A stretch of 64,000 nt of DNA, from NCBI GenBank assembly GCA_030696525.1, contig JAUYSB010000021.1, positions 31,166-95,165 on the forward strand, given 5' to 3'. The notes below the pieces were generated by a model. It was not told the origin of the DNA, did not search any database, and worked only from the letters and a program-made list of their open reading frames with translations. Of this stretch, positions 49,182 through 57,692 are shown piece after piece; positions within the stretch are counted from its first letter, which is position 1, and every line of letters starts with the position of its first letter. The position numbers and the translations under genes are program-made. Source of the stretch: Hydrogenophaga sp. GTDB taxonomy: Bacteria > Pseudomonadota > Gammaproteobacteria > Burkholderiales > Burkholderiaceae_C.

Positions 49182-50198
49182 ATGACATCCCCTTCCCACC
49201 CCACCCCGGCGCGGCCCTGGACCCTGGCCGCTGCCTGCGTCGCCAGCCTCGGCCTGGGCGGCTGCGCCACCCTCGTCAACGACCAGCCCAGCCGCTACCA
49301 GCACCCTGTGGCGCCGGTGATGACCGAACACTCGCAGGCGCTGATGTGCCTGGGCCAGCTGATTGAGCGCAGCGGCCGCTCGGCGCTGACCGTGCTGGTC
49401 GCAGGCGTGCCCGACACCACGGTGCCGCGCAACTTCGAGGACCGGCGCCTGAGCCACGGCGGCCAGTGGCTGCTGCACACCGCCATCCACCGCCTGGGCA
49501 CCGACCGGGTCAGCTCGGTGACCGAAGCCGCCGGCAAGGCCGCGCTGGCGGGCCACCACATCGTGTTGTCGGGCGCATGGACGCAGGACGACGGCGGTGT
49601 GGGCAAGGCCGGTGCCGAAGGCGGCGTGGCACGCAAGACGGCCAGCAGCTTTTTCGATTTCGGCCTGGGCACGCGCCGGCGCGTCGATGTGATCGCGGGC
49701 GATTTCCTGTCCTCTCGCCAGGGCCGCGTGCTGCACGCCAGCGCCATCAGCCTGGCGCTGGGCAACACCGACAGCGGCCTGCGCCTGAAGGTGGAAGACG
49801 GCGCCAACAGCTTCGGCATCGACATGAGCCAGAGCGCCTCGGAAGGCCCGCAGTTCGCGCAGCGCCGCATTGCCGAGGCGGCGGTGCTGGTGCACGTCTC
49901 GCGCGCCTTTGGCGTGGACTACCGCCCCTGTGTGGAAAGCGCCTGGGCCGCACCGGCCACCCACGAGGCCACGGTGCGCGGCTACGCCCAGATGAGCGAG
50001 GCCGAGCGCCACAAGGCGGTGCAGCAGGCGCTGGCCAGCCAGGGCAACAACGACGTGGTGGCCGACGGCGTGTGGGGCGAACGCAGCGCGCGCGCGCTGA
50101 TGCGCTTTCAGGCCCAGCAGGGCCTGCCCGTGACCGGCCGCCACACGGCCGAGGTGTACGCGCATTTGTTGCGACAACGCGCCGCCGGCAAGGAATAA
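49182..50198 (+). CDS. Lipoprotein with CsgG/HfaB-like region and C-terminal peptidoglycan-binding domain
   Basis: Lipobox LGGCAT; RRVDVIAGDFLSSRQGRVLHAS...IAEAAVLVHVSRAFGVDY; C-term VVADGVWGERSARALMRFQAQQGLPVTGRHTAEVYAHL (PG_binding_1-like). Confidence 0.7.
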   Translation: MTSPSHPTPARPWTLAAACVASLGLGGCATLVNDQPSRYQHPVAPVMTEHSQALMCLGQLIERSGRSALTVLVAGVPDTTVPRNFEDRRLSHGGQWLLHTAIHRLGTDRVSSVTEAAGKAALAGHHIVLSGAWTQDDGGVGKAGAEGGVARKTASSFFDFGLGTRRRVDVIAGDFLSSRQGRVLHASAISLALGNTDSGLRLKVEDGANSFGIDMSQSASEGPQFAQRRIAEAAVLVHVSRAFGVDYRPCVESAWAAPATHEATVRGYAQMSEAERHKAVQQALASQGNNDVVADGVWGERSARALMRFQAQQGLPVTGRHTAEVYAHLLRQRAAGKE

Positions 50199-50218
50199 AT
50201 CCGCGCGCCACGCGTTGT
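50192..50218 (+). promoter_or_regulatory. Candidate ECF promoter GGAATAA-N14-CGTTGT upstream of the DUF4956-VTC operon
   Basis: GGAATAA 50192-50198 (its TAA is the stop codon of the preceding gene), CGTTGT 50213-50218. Confidence 0.75.
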
Positions 50219-50276
50219 CCCTGCACCGACCCCACAGATCGGCCCCCTTCACTTTTTTGGATACCCGGAGAACCAC

Positions 50277-50861
50277 ATGAACCTCGAACTGATGTCTTCA
50301 CCGCTGACCGAAGTGCTGCTGCGCTTTGTGCTGGATGTCGCGGCCATGGTGGCCCTGGTGTTCGGCATGTACTACCCGCGCTACCGCGACAAGGAACTGG
50401 TCACCGCGGCCGCGCTGTTCAACATCTTCGCCTTTGCGGTGCTCAGCATCCTCTCGGTGGTGGAGTTCAGCGTGGCGGCGGGCTTCGGCCTGTTCGCCAT
50501 CCTCGCGCTGTTCTCGCTGCGCTCGGAGCAGATCAGCAAGACCGAGATCACCTACTTCTTCGGCAGCATCGCCATCGCGGTCATCTGCTCGGTGCAGGGC
50601 ACGACGCTGGGCTTTGTGGCCACCGTGGTCGCGCTCATCCTGCTGGCCGCCTGGATCATTGACCACCCGCGCATGCTGCACGCCGCCGACGGCGTGAAGA
50701 TCACGCTCGACAAGATCGACGCGCACGCCCTGTCCGACCCCGGCGTGATGCGCGCCGACCTCTCGCAGCGCCTGGGCGTGGAGGTGATGTCCTACCAGAT
50801 CACCGCGCTCGACTACATCAACGACATGGCCCGCATCAACGTCTTCTACCGCAAGCGCTGA
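50277..50861 (+). CDS. DUF4956 domain-containing membrane protein
   Basis: GMYYPRYRDKELVTAAALFNIFAFAVLSIL...GFGLFAILALFSLRSEQISKTEITYFFGSIAIAVI. Confidence 0.88.
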   Translation: MNLELMSSPLTEVLLRFVLDVAAMVALVFGMYYPRYRDKELVTAAALFNIFAFAVLSILSVVEFSVAAGFGLFAILALFSLRSEQISKTEITYFFGSIAIAVICSVQGTTLGFVATVVALILLAAWIIDHPRMLHAADGVKITLDKIDAHALSDPGVMRADLSQRLGVEVMSYQITALDYINDMARINVFYRKR

Positions 50862-50883
50862 ACCCCACCCCAGGAGCACGACC

Positions 50884-51693
50884 ATGACCGATACCCCCCT
50901 CTGCGTCAGCGACAAGAGCGCGCTGTTTGCCGGCTTCGCCCCCGTCTCGCTGGATGCCCTGAACCAGAAGGCCGCCATGCTCGAGCGGCTGGACAACAAG
51001 TACCTGGTGCGCGAATCCGTGCTGCGCGATGCGCTGCCCGAGCTGATGCGCCACTTCGATGTGCTGGAGATCGACGGCAAACGCGCCTTCACCTACGACA
51101 CCTGCTATTTCGACGACGCCGACCACCACAGCTACTTCGACCACCACCAGGGCCGGCGGCGCCGCTGCAAGGTGCGGGTGCGCCGCTACAACGACGCGCA
51201 GCTGTGTTTTGTCGAGGTCAAGCTCAAGGACCGGCGCGGCCAGACCATCAAGAAGCGCATGCCCTACGCACTGGACAAATACGGCACGCTGGACGCCTCG
51301 GCCAACGACCATGTGAACCGCTGCTATCTGGGCCTCTACGGCCAGGCTTTTGAACACCAGCTGCAGCCCGTGATTGAAATGCGCTACCGGCGCATCACCC
51401 TGGTGGCGCGCGAGGGTGGCGAGCGCATGACCATAGACGCGGAGCTGAGTTTCCGCGCCGGCGAACACTGCCGTCATGCGGCCGACGACGTGCTGGTGAT
51501 AGAAACCAAATCGGCCAACGGCAACGGGCTGGCCGACAAGATTTTGCGTGCCCTGCACCAGCACCCCACCAACGGCTGCTCCAAATACTGCGTGGGCATG
51601 GCGGCATTGCAGGCGGTGCAGCGCCACAACAAGTTTCTGCCTGCGCTGCGCAAGCTCGACGTGCTGCCGGCGGGCACACGGAGCACCCCATGA
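50884..51693 (+). CDS. VTC-domain protein (polyphosphate polymerase-like)
   Basis: MLERLDNKYLVRESVL...TCYFDDADHHSYFDHHQGRRRRCKVRVRRYNDAQLCFVEVKLKDRRGQTIKKR...LVIETKSANG. Confidence 0.9.
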   Translation: MTDTPLCVSDKSALFAGFAPVSLDALNQKAAMLERLDNKYLVRESVLRDALPELMRHFDVLEIDGKRAFTYDTCYFDDADHHSYFDHHQGRRRRCKVRVRRYNDAQLCFVEVKLKDRRGQTIKKRMPYALDKYGTLDASANDHVNRCYLGLYGQAFEHQLQPVIEMRYRRITLVAREGGERMTIDAELSFRAGEHCRHAADDVLVIETKSANGNGLADKILRALHQHPTNGCSKYCVGMAALQAVQRHNKFLPALRKLDVLPAGTRSTP

Positions 51694-52589
51694 CGGCACG
51701 CCTGGCACTGGGCGCCCTGCTGCTGGCCGCGTGTGGTGCGTGGGCACAAACCCCCGCCGGCCCCAGCGCGACGTTGCACGGCGCTCAGGCCGACGGCCAC
51801 CGCCTGACCGAGGTCTCGGGCCTGGCCTGGGACACGGCAGCACAGCAGCTGTACGCGGTGTCGGACCGCGGCCTGCTCTACCGGCTGGCACTCACTCGCA
51901 GCAGCGAACAGCCGCTGGCGCTGCAACTGCTGAGCGCGCACCCGCTCAAAGCGCCCGATGGCCGCCGCGTGGACGCCGAAGGCCTGAGCCTGCTGGCGGC
52001 CAGCGAGAGCCCCAGCGGCCAGACCGAGCTGCTGGTGGCCAGCGAAGGCCCGGCACGCGTGCTGCGTTTCAGCACCGACGGCGCGCTGCTGGGCGAATGG
52101 GCGCTGCCCACGGCGCTGGCGGCTTCGCGCGCGCTGCGCCGGGGCAACAGCCAGCTGGAGGCCTTGGCCATGCACCCGCGCCTGGGCCCGCTGGTGGCGG
52201 CCGAAGCGCCGTCGGCAGGTGGCGGCCGGGCCGCGCACGAGGTCCACAGCGCCACCCGCAGCTGGACCTTTGCCGCCGGCAGCGGCCGCCAGGTGCGGCT
52301 CAAGGCCATGGACGTGTTGCCCGACGGCCGCCTGCTGGTGCTCGAGCGCGCGCAAGCCGGCGGTGGCCTGGTCAACCGCCTGCTGGAGGTCGATCTGAGC
52401 GCCTGTGGCGGGACCGCCACCTGCGGTGTGACCGAGCGTGTGGTGCTGGAGGGCGAGGTGGACGCCGCCAACCACGAAGGCATGGCCTGGCTGGGTGAGG
52501 ACGGCGGGCAGACGTGGGTGCTGCTGGTCAGCGACGACCGGGGCGCGCGCCAGACCGGCACACGTTTTCAGCTCATCGCGCTGCCCTGA
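51690..52589 (+). CDS. Esterase-like activity of phytase family protein
   Basis: EVSGLAWDTAAQQLYAVSDRGLLYRL...VDAEGLSLLA...EGPARVLRFSTDG...NHEGMAWLGEDGGQTWVLLVSDD; signal peptide. Confidence 0.82.
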   Translation: MTARLALGALLLAACGAWAQTPAGPSATLHGAQADGHRLTEVSGLAWDTAAQQLYAVSDRGLLYRLALTRSSEQPLALQLLSAHPLKAPDGRRVDAEGLSLLAASESPSGQTELLVASEGPARVLRFSTDGALLGEWALPTALAASRALRRGNSQLEALAMHPRLGPLVAAEAPSAGGGRAAHEVHSATRSWTFAAGSGRQVRLKAMDVLPDGRLLVLERAQAGGGLVNRLLEVDLSACGGTATCGVTERVVLEGEVDAANHEGMAWLGEDGGQTWVLLVSDDRGARQTGTRFQLIALP

Positions 52590-52644
52590 ACGGGCACAAT
52601 CGTCCCAGCCCGCGCGGCCACCGCGCGCACGAAAGGATGGCCCC

Positions 52645-53985
52645 ATGACCCTGCGCATTGGCGCCGGTGCCGGTTTTGCCGGTGACCGCATTGCCCCCGC
52701 CCGCGACCTGGCCGAACGTGGCCGGCTCGACTACATCGCCTTCGAGTGCCTGGCCGAACGCACCCTGGCCTTTGGCCACCTGCAGCGCGCCGCCGACCCC
52801 GCCAAAGGCTTCCACCCGCTGCTGGACAAACGCCTGGGCGCGGTGCTGGCGGCCTGCGTGAAAAACGGCACCACCATCATCACCAACATGGGCGTGGCCA
52901 ACCCGCGCGCCGCCGGCCGCGCCGCGCAGGCGCTGGCGCAGCGGCTGGGGCTGAAGATTCGCATTGCTGTGGTGACGGGCGACGACATCACCGCCGACGT
53001 GGGCCCCGACACCTGGCTGCCCGAAATCGGCCGCAGCGTGCGCGAGCACGGCCAGCGTGTCACTGGCGCCAACACCTATCTTGGCATCGACGCCATCCTC
53101 CCGGCGCTGGACGAACAACCGCACCTGGTCATCACCGGCCGCGTGGCCGACCCGTCGCTGTTCCTCGCGCCGCTGGTGCATCGCTTCGGCTGGGCGCGCG
53201 ACGACTGGGCGCTGCTGGGCGCGGGCACGGCCGTGGGGCATTTGCTCGAATGCAGCATGCAGGTCACCGGTGGCTACTTTGCCGACCCGCCGCACAAGCT
53301 GGTGCCCAACATCGCCCACCTGGGTTTTCCGCTGGCCGAGGTGTTGGCCGACGGCCGTGCCGTGGTCACCAAACTCGACGGCACCGGCGGCCTGGTGAGC
53401 GAGCTGACCGTGAAGGAGCAACTGATGTACGAGGTGCACGACCCGGCGGCCTACCTCACACCCGACGTGACGGCCGACTTTTCCACGGCACACATCACGC
53501 AGGCCGGCACCGACCGCGTGGCCGTGAGTGGCGTGGGCGGGCGCGAGCGGCCGCGCCAGCTCAAGGCCATCGTGGGTTTTGACGGCGGCTTCCTGGCCGA
53601 AGGCGAGATCAGCTACGCCGGCCCCGGCGCGGCCACACGCGCGCAACTGGCCGGCGAGATCGTGCGCGAACGTTTGGCCACCGTTCATGGCAACACCGAC
53701 GCGCTGCGGCTGGACCTGATCGGCCTCAACGCGCTGCACGGCACCGCCATGCAAGGCTTGCCGGCCTGGGCCACACAGAACACCGATGTGCGCCTGCGCG
53801 CCGCGCTGCGCACGCCGTCGCGCGCCATGGCGGAAAACCTGCTCGAAGAAGTGGAAAGCCTGTGGCTGGGCGGCCCGGCCGGCGGCGGTGGGTACCGGGG
53901 GCACATCACGCCCTCGGTGACGACCCAGCCCATCTATGTGGACCGCGATGCGATCGCGCTGAACATCGAGGTGCTGACGTCATGA
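52645..53985 (+). CDS. AtuA family protein (DUF1446), split form large part
   Basis: IGAGAGFAGDRIAPARDLAERGRLDYIAFECLAERTLA...TNMGVANPRAAGRAA...ITGRVADPSLFLAPLVHRFGW. Confidence 0.9.
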   Translation: MTLRIGAGAGFAGDRIAPARDLAERGRLDYIAFECLAERTLAFGHLQRAADPAKGFHPLLDKRLGAVLAACVKNGTTIITNMGVANPRAAGRAAQALAQRLGLKIRIAVVTGDDITADVGPDTWLPEIGRSVREHGQRVTGANTYLGIDAILPALDEQPHLVITGRVADPSLFLAPLVHRFGWARDDWALLGAGTAVGHLLECSMQVTGGYFADPPHKLVPNIAHLGFPLAEVLADGRAVVTKLDGTGGLVSELTVKEQLMYEVHDPAAYLTPDVTADFSTAHITQAGTDRVAVSGVGGRERPRQLKAIVGFDGGFLAEGEISYAGPGAATRAQLAGEIVRERLATVHGNTDALRLDLIGLNALHGTAMQGLPAWATQNTDVRLRAALRTPSRAMAENLLEEVESLWLGGPAGGGGYRGHITPSVTTQPIYVDRDAIALNIEVLTS

Positions 53986-54320
53986 GCACACGCACCGTTG
54001 CACTGCGCGACATCGCCTCCGCCCGCTCGGGCGACAAGGGCAACATCTCCAACGTCTGCGTCTGGGTCTACGAGCCGCGCCACTACGAGGCCGTCAAAGC
54101 GGCGCTCACCGTGGAGCGCCTCAAGGCCACCCACCCAGTGCTGTGGACCGGCCGCATCGAACGTTTTGAACTGCCAGACCTGGGCGGCATCAACTTCGTG
54201 TTCCACGACGCGCTGGAAGGCGGGGTCAACGCCTCGCTCAACCTCGACGCGCACGGCAAGTCCTTCGGCTTTTTGTTGCTGGCCCTGCCCATCGCACTCG
54301 ACGACACATCTCCGCACTAA
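53982..54320 (+). CDS. AtuA C-terminal-domain-like small protein
   Basis: VALRDIASARSGDKGNISNVCVWVYEP...FELPDLGGINFVFHDALEGGVNASLNLDAHGKSFGFLLLALPI parallels the C-terminus of ORF 24510-26282. Confidence 0.85.
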   Translation: MSTRTVALRDIASARSGDKGNISNVCVWVYEPRHYEAVKAALTVERLKATHPVLWTGRIERFELPDLGGINFVFHDALEGGVNASLNLDAHGKSFGFLLLALPIALDDTSPH

Positions 54321-54395
54321 CCATGAGGCCCAGTTGGTTCGGCAGCCTCTACACTCGAATGTGAACTTTTCACTCACAACACAGGAGACCGCCAG

Positions 54396-55373
54396 ATGAA
54401 CAAACTCACCCGACGCGTGGCCATTGCAGCCGCCGCCGCAGCCGCGTGTTTCGGCCCTGCCCTGGCCCAGGCCCAGAGCTACCCCAGCAAACCCATCCGG
54501 GTGATCGTGCCCTTTGCCCCCGGCAGCGCCACCGACCAGATCGGCCGCGCCTTCATGGCCAAGGTGTCCGAAACCCTGGGTCAGACCGTGGTGGTGGAGA
54601 ACAAACCCGGCGTCAACGGCATGCTGGGTGCGGCCGAAGTGGCCAAGGCCGCGCCCGACGGCTACACCTTCCTGCTGGGCACCAACAGCACCAACGCAGC
54701 GCTCAAGTTCCTGATGAAGCAGCTGCCCTACGACCAGGACACGGCGTTTGCACCCGTGGCCTACGTGGGCTCGGTGCCGCTGATGGTGGCGGTCAACAAC
54801 GACGTGCCGGCCAAGACCCTCAAAGAGCTGATCGACCTGGCCAAGGCCAAACCCGGCCAGGTCAGCGTGGCCTATGCCAGCACCTCGCAGCAGGTCAGTT
54901 CGGCCGTGCTGGCCAGTATGACGGGCGTGCAGTTCAACAACATCCCCTACAAGAGCGGCCCCACCGCCATGACCGACCTGATCGGCGGCCAGGTGATGGT
55001 GTTCACCGCCGACTTCGGCGTCACCGTGCCGCAACACAAGGGCGGCAAGATCCGTGGCCTGGCCGTGACCTCGACCAAGCGCGCCGCCGCTGTACCCGAA
55101 CTGCCCACCGTCAACGAAGCCCTGGGCTTGAAGGACTACGAACTGACCGCCTACTTTGCGGTGTTCGCGCCCGCCGGCACCCCGGCCGAGGCCATCACCA
55201 AGATGAACGCGGCCGTCAACGCCGCCGCCGCCAGCAAGGACATCCAGGACAAGTTCGCGCCCAACGGCTTTGCCATCGACCCCGGCACGCCGGCGCAGTT
55301 GGCCGAGCGCAACAAGATCGAAACGGTCAAGTGGGAAAAGGCCATCCGCGAAGCCAAGATCGAGCCGCAATAA
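54396..55373 (+). CDS. Bug family tripartite tricarboxylate transporter substrate-binding protein
   Basis: YPSKPIRVIVPFAPGSATDQIGRAFMAKVSETLGQTVVVENKPGVNGMLGAAEVAKAAPDGYTFLLG. Confidence 0.94.
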   Translation: MNKLTRRVAIAAAAAAACFGPALAQAQSYPSKPIRVIVPFAPGSATDQIGRAFMAKVSETLGQTVVVENKPGVNGMLGAAEVAKAAPDGYTFLLGTNSTNAALKFLMKQLPYDQDTAFAPVAYVGSVPLMVAVNNDVPAKTLKELIDLAKAKPGQVSVAYASTSQQVSSAVLASMTGVQFNNIPYKSGPTAMTDLIGGQVMVFTADFGVTVPQHKGGKIRGLAVTSTKRAAAVPELPTVNEALGLKDYELTAYFAVFAPAGTPAEAITKMNAAVNAAAASKDIQDKFAPNGFAIDPGTPAQLAERNKIETVKWEKAIREAKIEPQ

Positions 55374-55396
55374 GCCGCTGGCTTCTGGCATCCAGC

Positions 55397-55430
55397 AACC
55401 CGCCCGCCTTCTGGCCGGCGGGTTTTTTGT
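55397..55430 (+). terminator. Rho-independent terminator
   Basis: AACCCGCC...GGCGGGTT stem followed by TTTTTT, downstream of Bug gene stop at 55373. Confidence 0.8.
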
Positions 55431-55457
55431 TGTGGCGCGGGCAGCAAGGGGCAGGCG

Positions 55458-56093
55458 TCACTGCCGCCGCTCAAGGGCAAGAATGGAAAGACCCGCCGCG
55501 ATGAAGGTGAGACCGGCACCCACATTGGCTGCAGCGACCACCTTGGGCCGACGAGACAGCCACTGGGCAAGCTGCGCCGAGAAGCAGCCCAACAACGTGA
55601 AAATGAGGGCCGTGAGGACCGCAAAGATGGCGCCAAAGACGAGCATTTGAATGTGCACCGGGCCACGCTCGACAGAGACGAACTGCGGAATGAACGCGAC
55701 CACAAAAAGACCGGGCTTGGGGTTCAGGACGTTGGACAGCAGGCCCGTCGCGAAGACGCGCCAAAGGGGCTGCTGATCGGCGGGCGCGAACGAGATGAGG
55801 CTGCGCGCGGAGACGGCCTTGTAACCCAGCCAGAGCAGGTAAGCGGCGCCTGCTGCCTTGACGGCCCAAAAGGCCACTGGCGATGTTTGCAAGACCAGCG
55901 CGAGACCGAGTGTGGCGGCGACCGTGTGAAACATGATGCCCAAACCCGCGCCCACCGACGACAGCGCAGCCGCCGCACGGCCTTGGCTCAAGCCGCGACC
56001 GATGGCCAGGATGTTGTCTGGCCCGGGCGCAATGACCACCACCAGCACGGCGGCGAGGTAGGCCGCCAGGATCTCAGAAGGAAACATCAGCAT
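55458..56093 (-). CDS. LysE/RhtB family translocator
   Basis: LAAVLVVVIAPGPDNILAIGRGLSQGRAAALSSVGAGLGIMFHTVAATLGL. Confidence 0.92.
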   Translation of the reverse strand: MLMFPSEILAAYLAAVLVVVIAPGPDNILAIGRGLSQGRAAAALSSVGAGLGIMFHTVAATLGLALVLQTSPVAFWAVKAAGAAYLLWLGYKAVSARSLISFAPADQQPLWRVFATGLLSNVLNPKPGLFVVAFIPQFVSVERGPVHIQMLVFGAIFAVLTALIFTLLGCFSAQLAQWLSRRPKVVAAANVGAGLTFIAAGLSILALERRQ

Positions 56094-56230
56094 GGCGGCG
56101 ATTGTGCCCCCGATGCCCCAGGTGAATGTGCCGCCGAGCAGGATGGGCCGCACCGTCTGTGACCCGCCCGCTCAGATTGTTAAAGTGTCAGCCTCCCACC
56201 CCAACTTGCAGCCGACCCTGCGCCGCCACC

Positions 56231-57682
56231 ATGCCCGCCCGTTCCGACTTTGAGCAGATGTTCGACCTTGCCCCCGCCTCGCTCTGGCTGGAGGACTACA
56301 GCGGCATCAAGCGGCTGTTTGACGCCTGGCGCGCCGAGGGCGTGAGCGACCTGGCAGCCATGTTCATCGCCCAGCCCGAACGCCTGGCCCAGGTGGCAAC
56401 CGCGCCCATGGTGCTGCGGGTCAACCAGCGCACGCTGCAGATGTTCGAGGCGGCCACTCAGGACGAGCTGGTGGGCCAGCTGAGCAAGGTGTTTGGCGAC
56501 GGCACGCTGGACCAGTTCGGGCGCGAGATGGTGCAGCTGTGGGACTCGGGCCGCGAGTTCAGCGGCGCCTCGGTCAACTATTCGCTCAGCGGCCGGCGAA
56601 TCGATGTGGAAATCCAGGCGCGGGTGCTGGAAGGCCACGAAGCGACCTGGGACCGGGTGCTGGTGTCGCTGCAGGACGTGACCGCGCGCGTGTTGGCCAC
56701 GCAGCAACTGCAGCTCAGCGAGGCCTACGCGCACAACCTGTTCAAGTTCTCGCCGGTGTCGCTGTGGGTGGAAGATTTCAGCGGTGTGCGGGTGCTGATG
56801 GACGAGGTGCGCGAGCGCGGCATCGAGGACCTGCGCACCTTCATCAACGTGCACCCCGAGTTCGTCACCCGCTGCATGCGCGAGATCCGCGTGATCGACG
56901 TCAACCAGCAGACGCTGCGCATGTTTGGCGCCGCCGACCGCGATACCCTGCTGCGCCAGCTCGACCGCGTGTTCCGCGGCGAGATGCACGAGTGTTTTGC
57001 CGAGCAGCTGATCGACCTCTGGAAAGGCCAGACCTTCCAGCAGCGCGAGGTGGTCAACTACTCGCTGGCCGGCAACCTGATGCACGTGCACATGCAGTTT
57101 GGTGTGCTCGAAGGCCACGAGGCGAAATGGGACCTGGTGCTGGTGTCGCTGATCGACATCACCGCGCGCAAGAAGGCCGAGGCCTACCTGGAGTACCTGG
57201 GCAAACACGACACCCTGACCAAGCTGCGCAACCGCACCTTCTACATCGAGGAACTCAACCGCCTCTCGCGCAAGGGCCCGTGGCCGGTGAGCGTGCTGGC
57301 CATCGACCTCAACGGCCTGAAAAACGCCAACGACAGCAACGGGCATGCGGCGGGCGACGCGTTGTTGCGGCGCGCGGGCGAGGTCTTGTCCAAGGCGGTG
57401 AGCGAGCCGGCCTGCGCCGCGCGCATCGGCGGCGACGAGTTCATGGTGCTGATGCCCGGCACCGACCGCGCGGGCGCCGAGCGCCTCAAAGACCACATCG
57501 ACTCGATGCTCGAACTCAACAACCAGTTCTACCCCGGCCAGCCGCTGAGCCTGGCCATCGGCATTGCCACCGGCCGGCACGCGGGCGACCTCGAACTGAC
57601 CTGCCAGGACGCCGACCGCGAGATGTACGCCGCCAAGGCGCACTACTACGCCACCCACCAAATCGAGCGGCGCAAGGGCTGA
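56231..57682 (+). CDS. Sensor diguanylate cyclase with two tandem PAS-like modules and GGDEF
   Basis: Two related modules (PASLWLEDYSGI.. and PVSLWVEDFSGV..), KHDTLTKLRNRTFYIEEL, ARIGGDEFMVLMPG. Confidence 0.92.
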   Translation: MPARSDFEQMFDLAPASLWLEDYSGIKRLFDAWRAEGVSDLAAMFIAQPERLAQVATAPMVLRVNQRTLQMFEAATQDELVGQLSKVFGDGTLDQFGREMVQLWDSGREFSGASVNYSLSGRRIDVEIQARVLEGHEATWDRVLVSLQDVTARVLATQQLQLSEAYAHNLFKFSPVSLWVEDFSGVRVLMDEVRERGIEDLRTFINVHPEFVTRCMREIRVIDVNQQTLRMFGAADRDTLLRQLDRVFRGEMHECFAEQLIDLWKGQTFQQREVVNYSLAGNLMHVHMQFGVLEGHEAKWDLVLVSLIDITARKKAEAYLEYLGKHDTLTKLRNRTFYIEELNRLSRKGPWPVSVLAIDLNGLKNANDSNGHAAGDALLRRAGEVLSKAVSEPACAARIGGDEFMVLMPGTDRAGAERLKDHIDSMLELNNQFYPGQPLSLAIGIATGRHAGDLELTCQDADREMYAAKAHYYATHQIERRKG

Positions 57683-57692
57683 GCAGGCCGGC

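Noticed and set aside
54361-54373. GTGAA-ctt-TTCAC inverted repeat upstream of the 54396 Bug gene as an operator
   Set aside because: Only 5-bp arms and unique; too short to distinguish from chance
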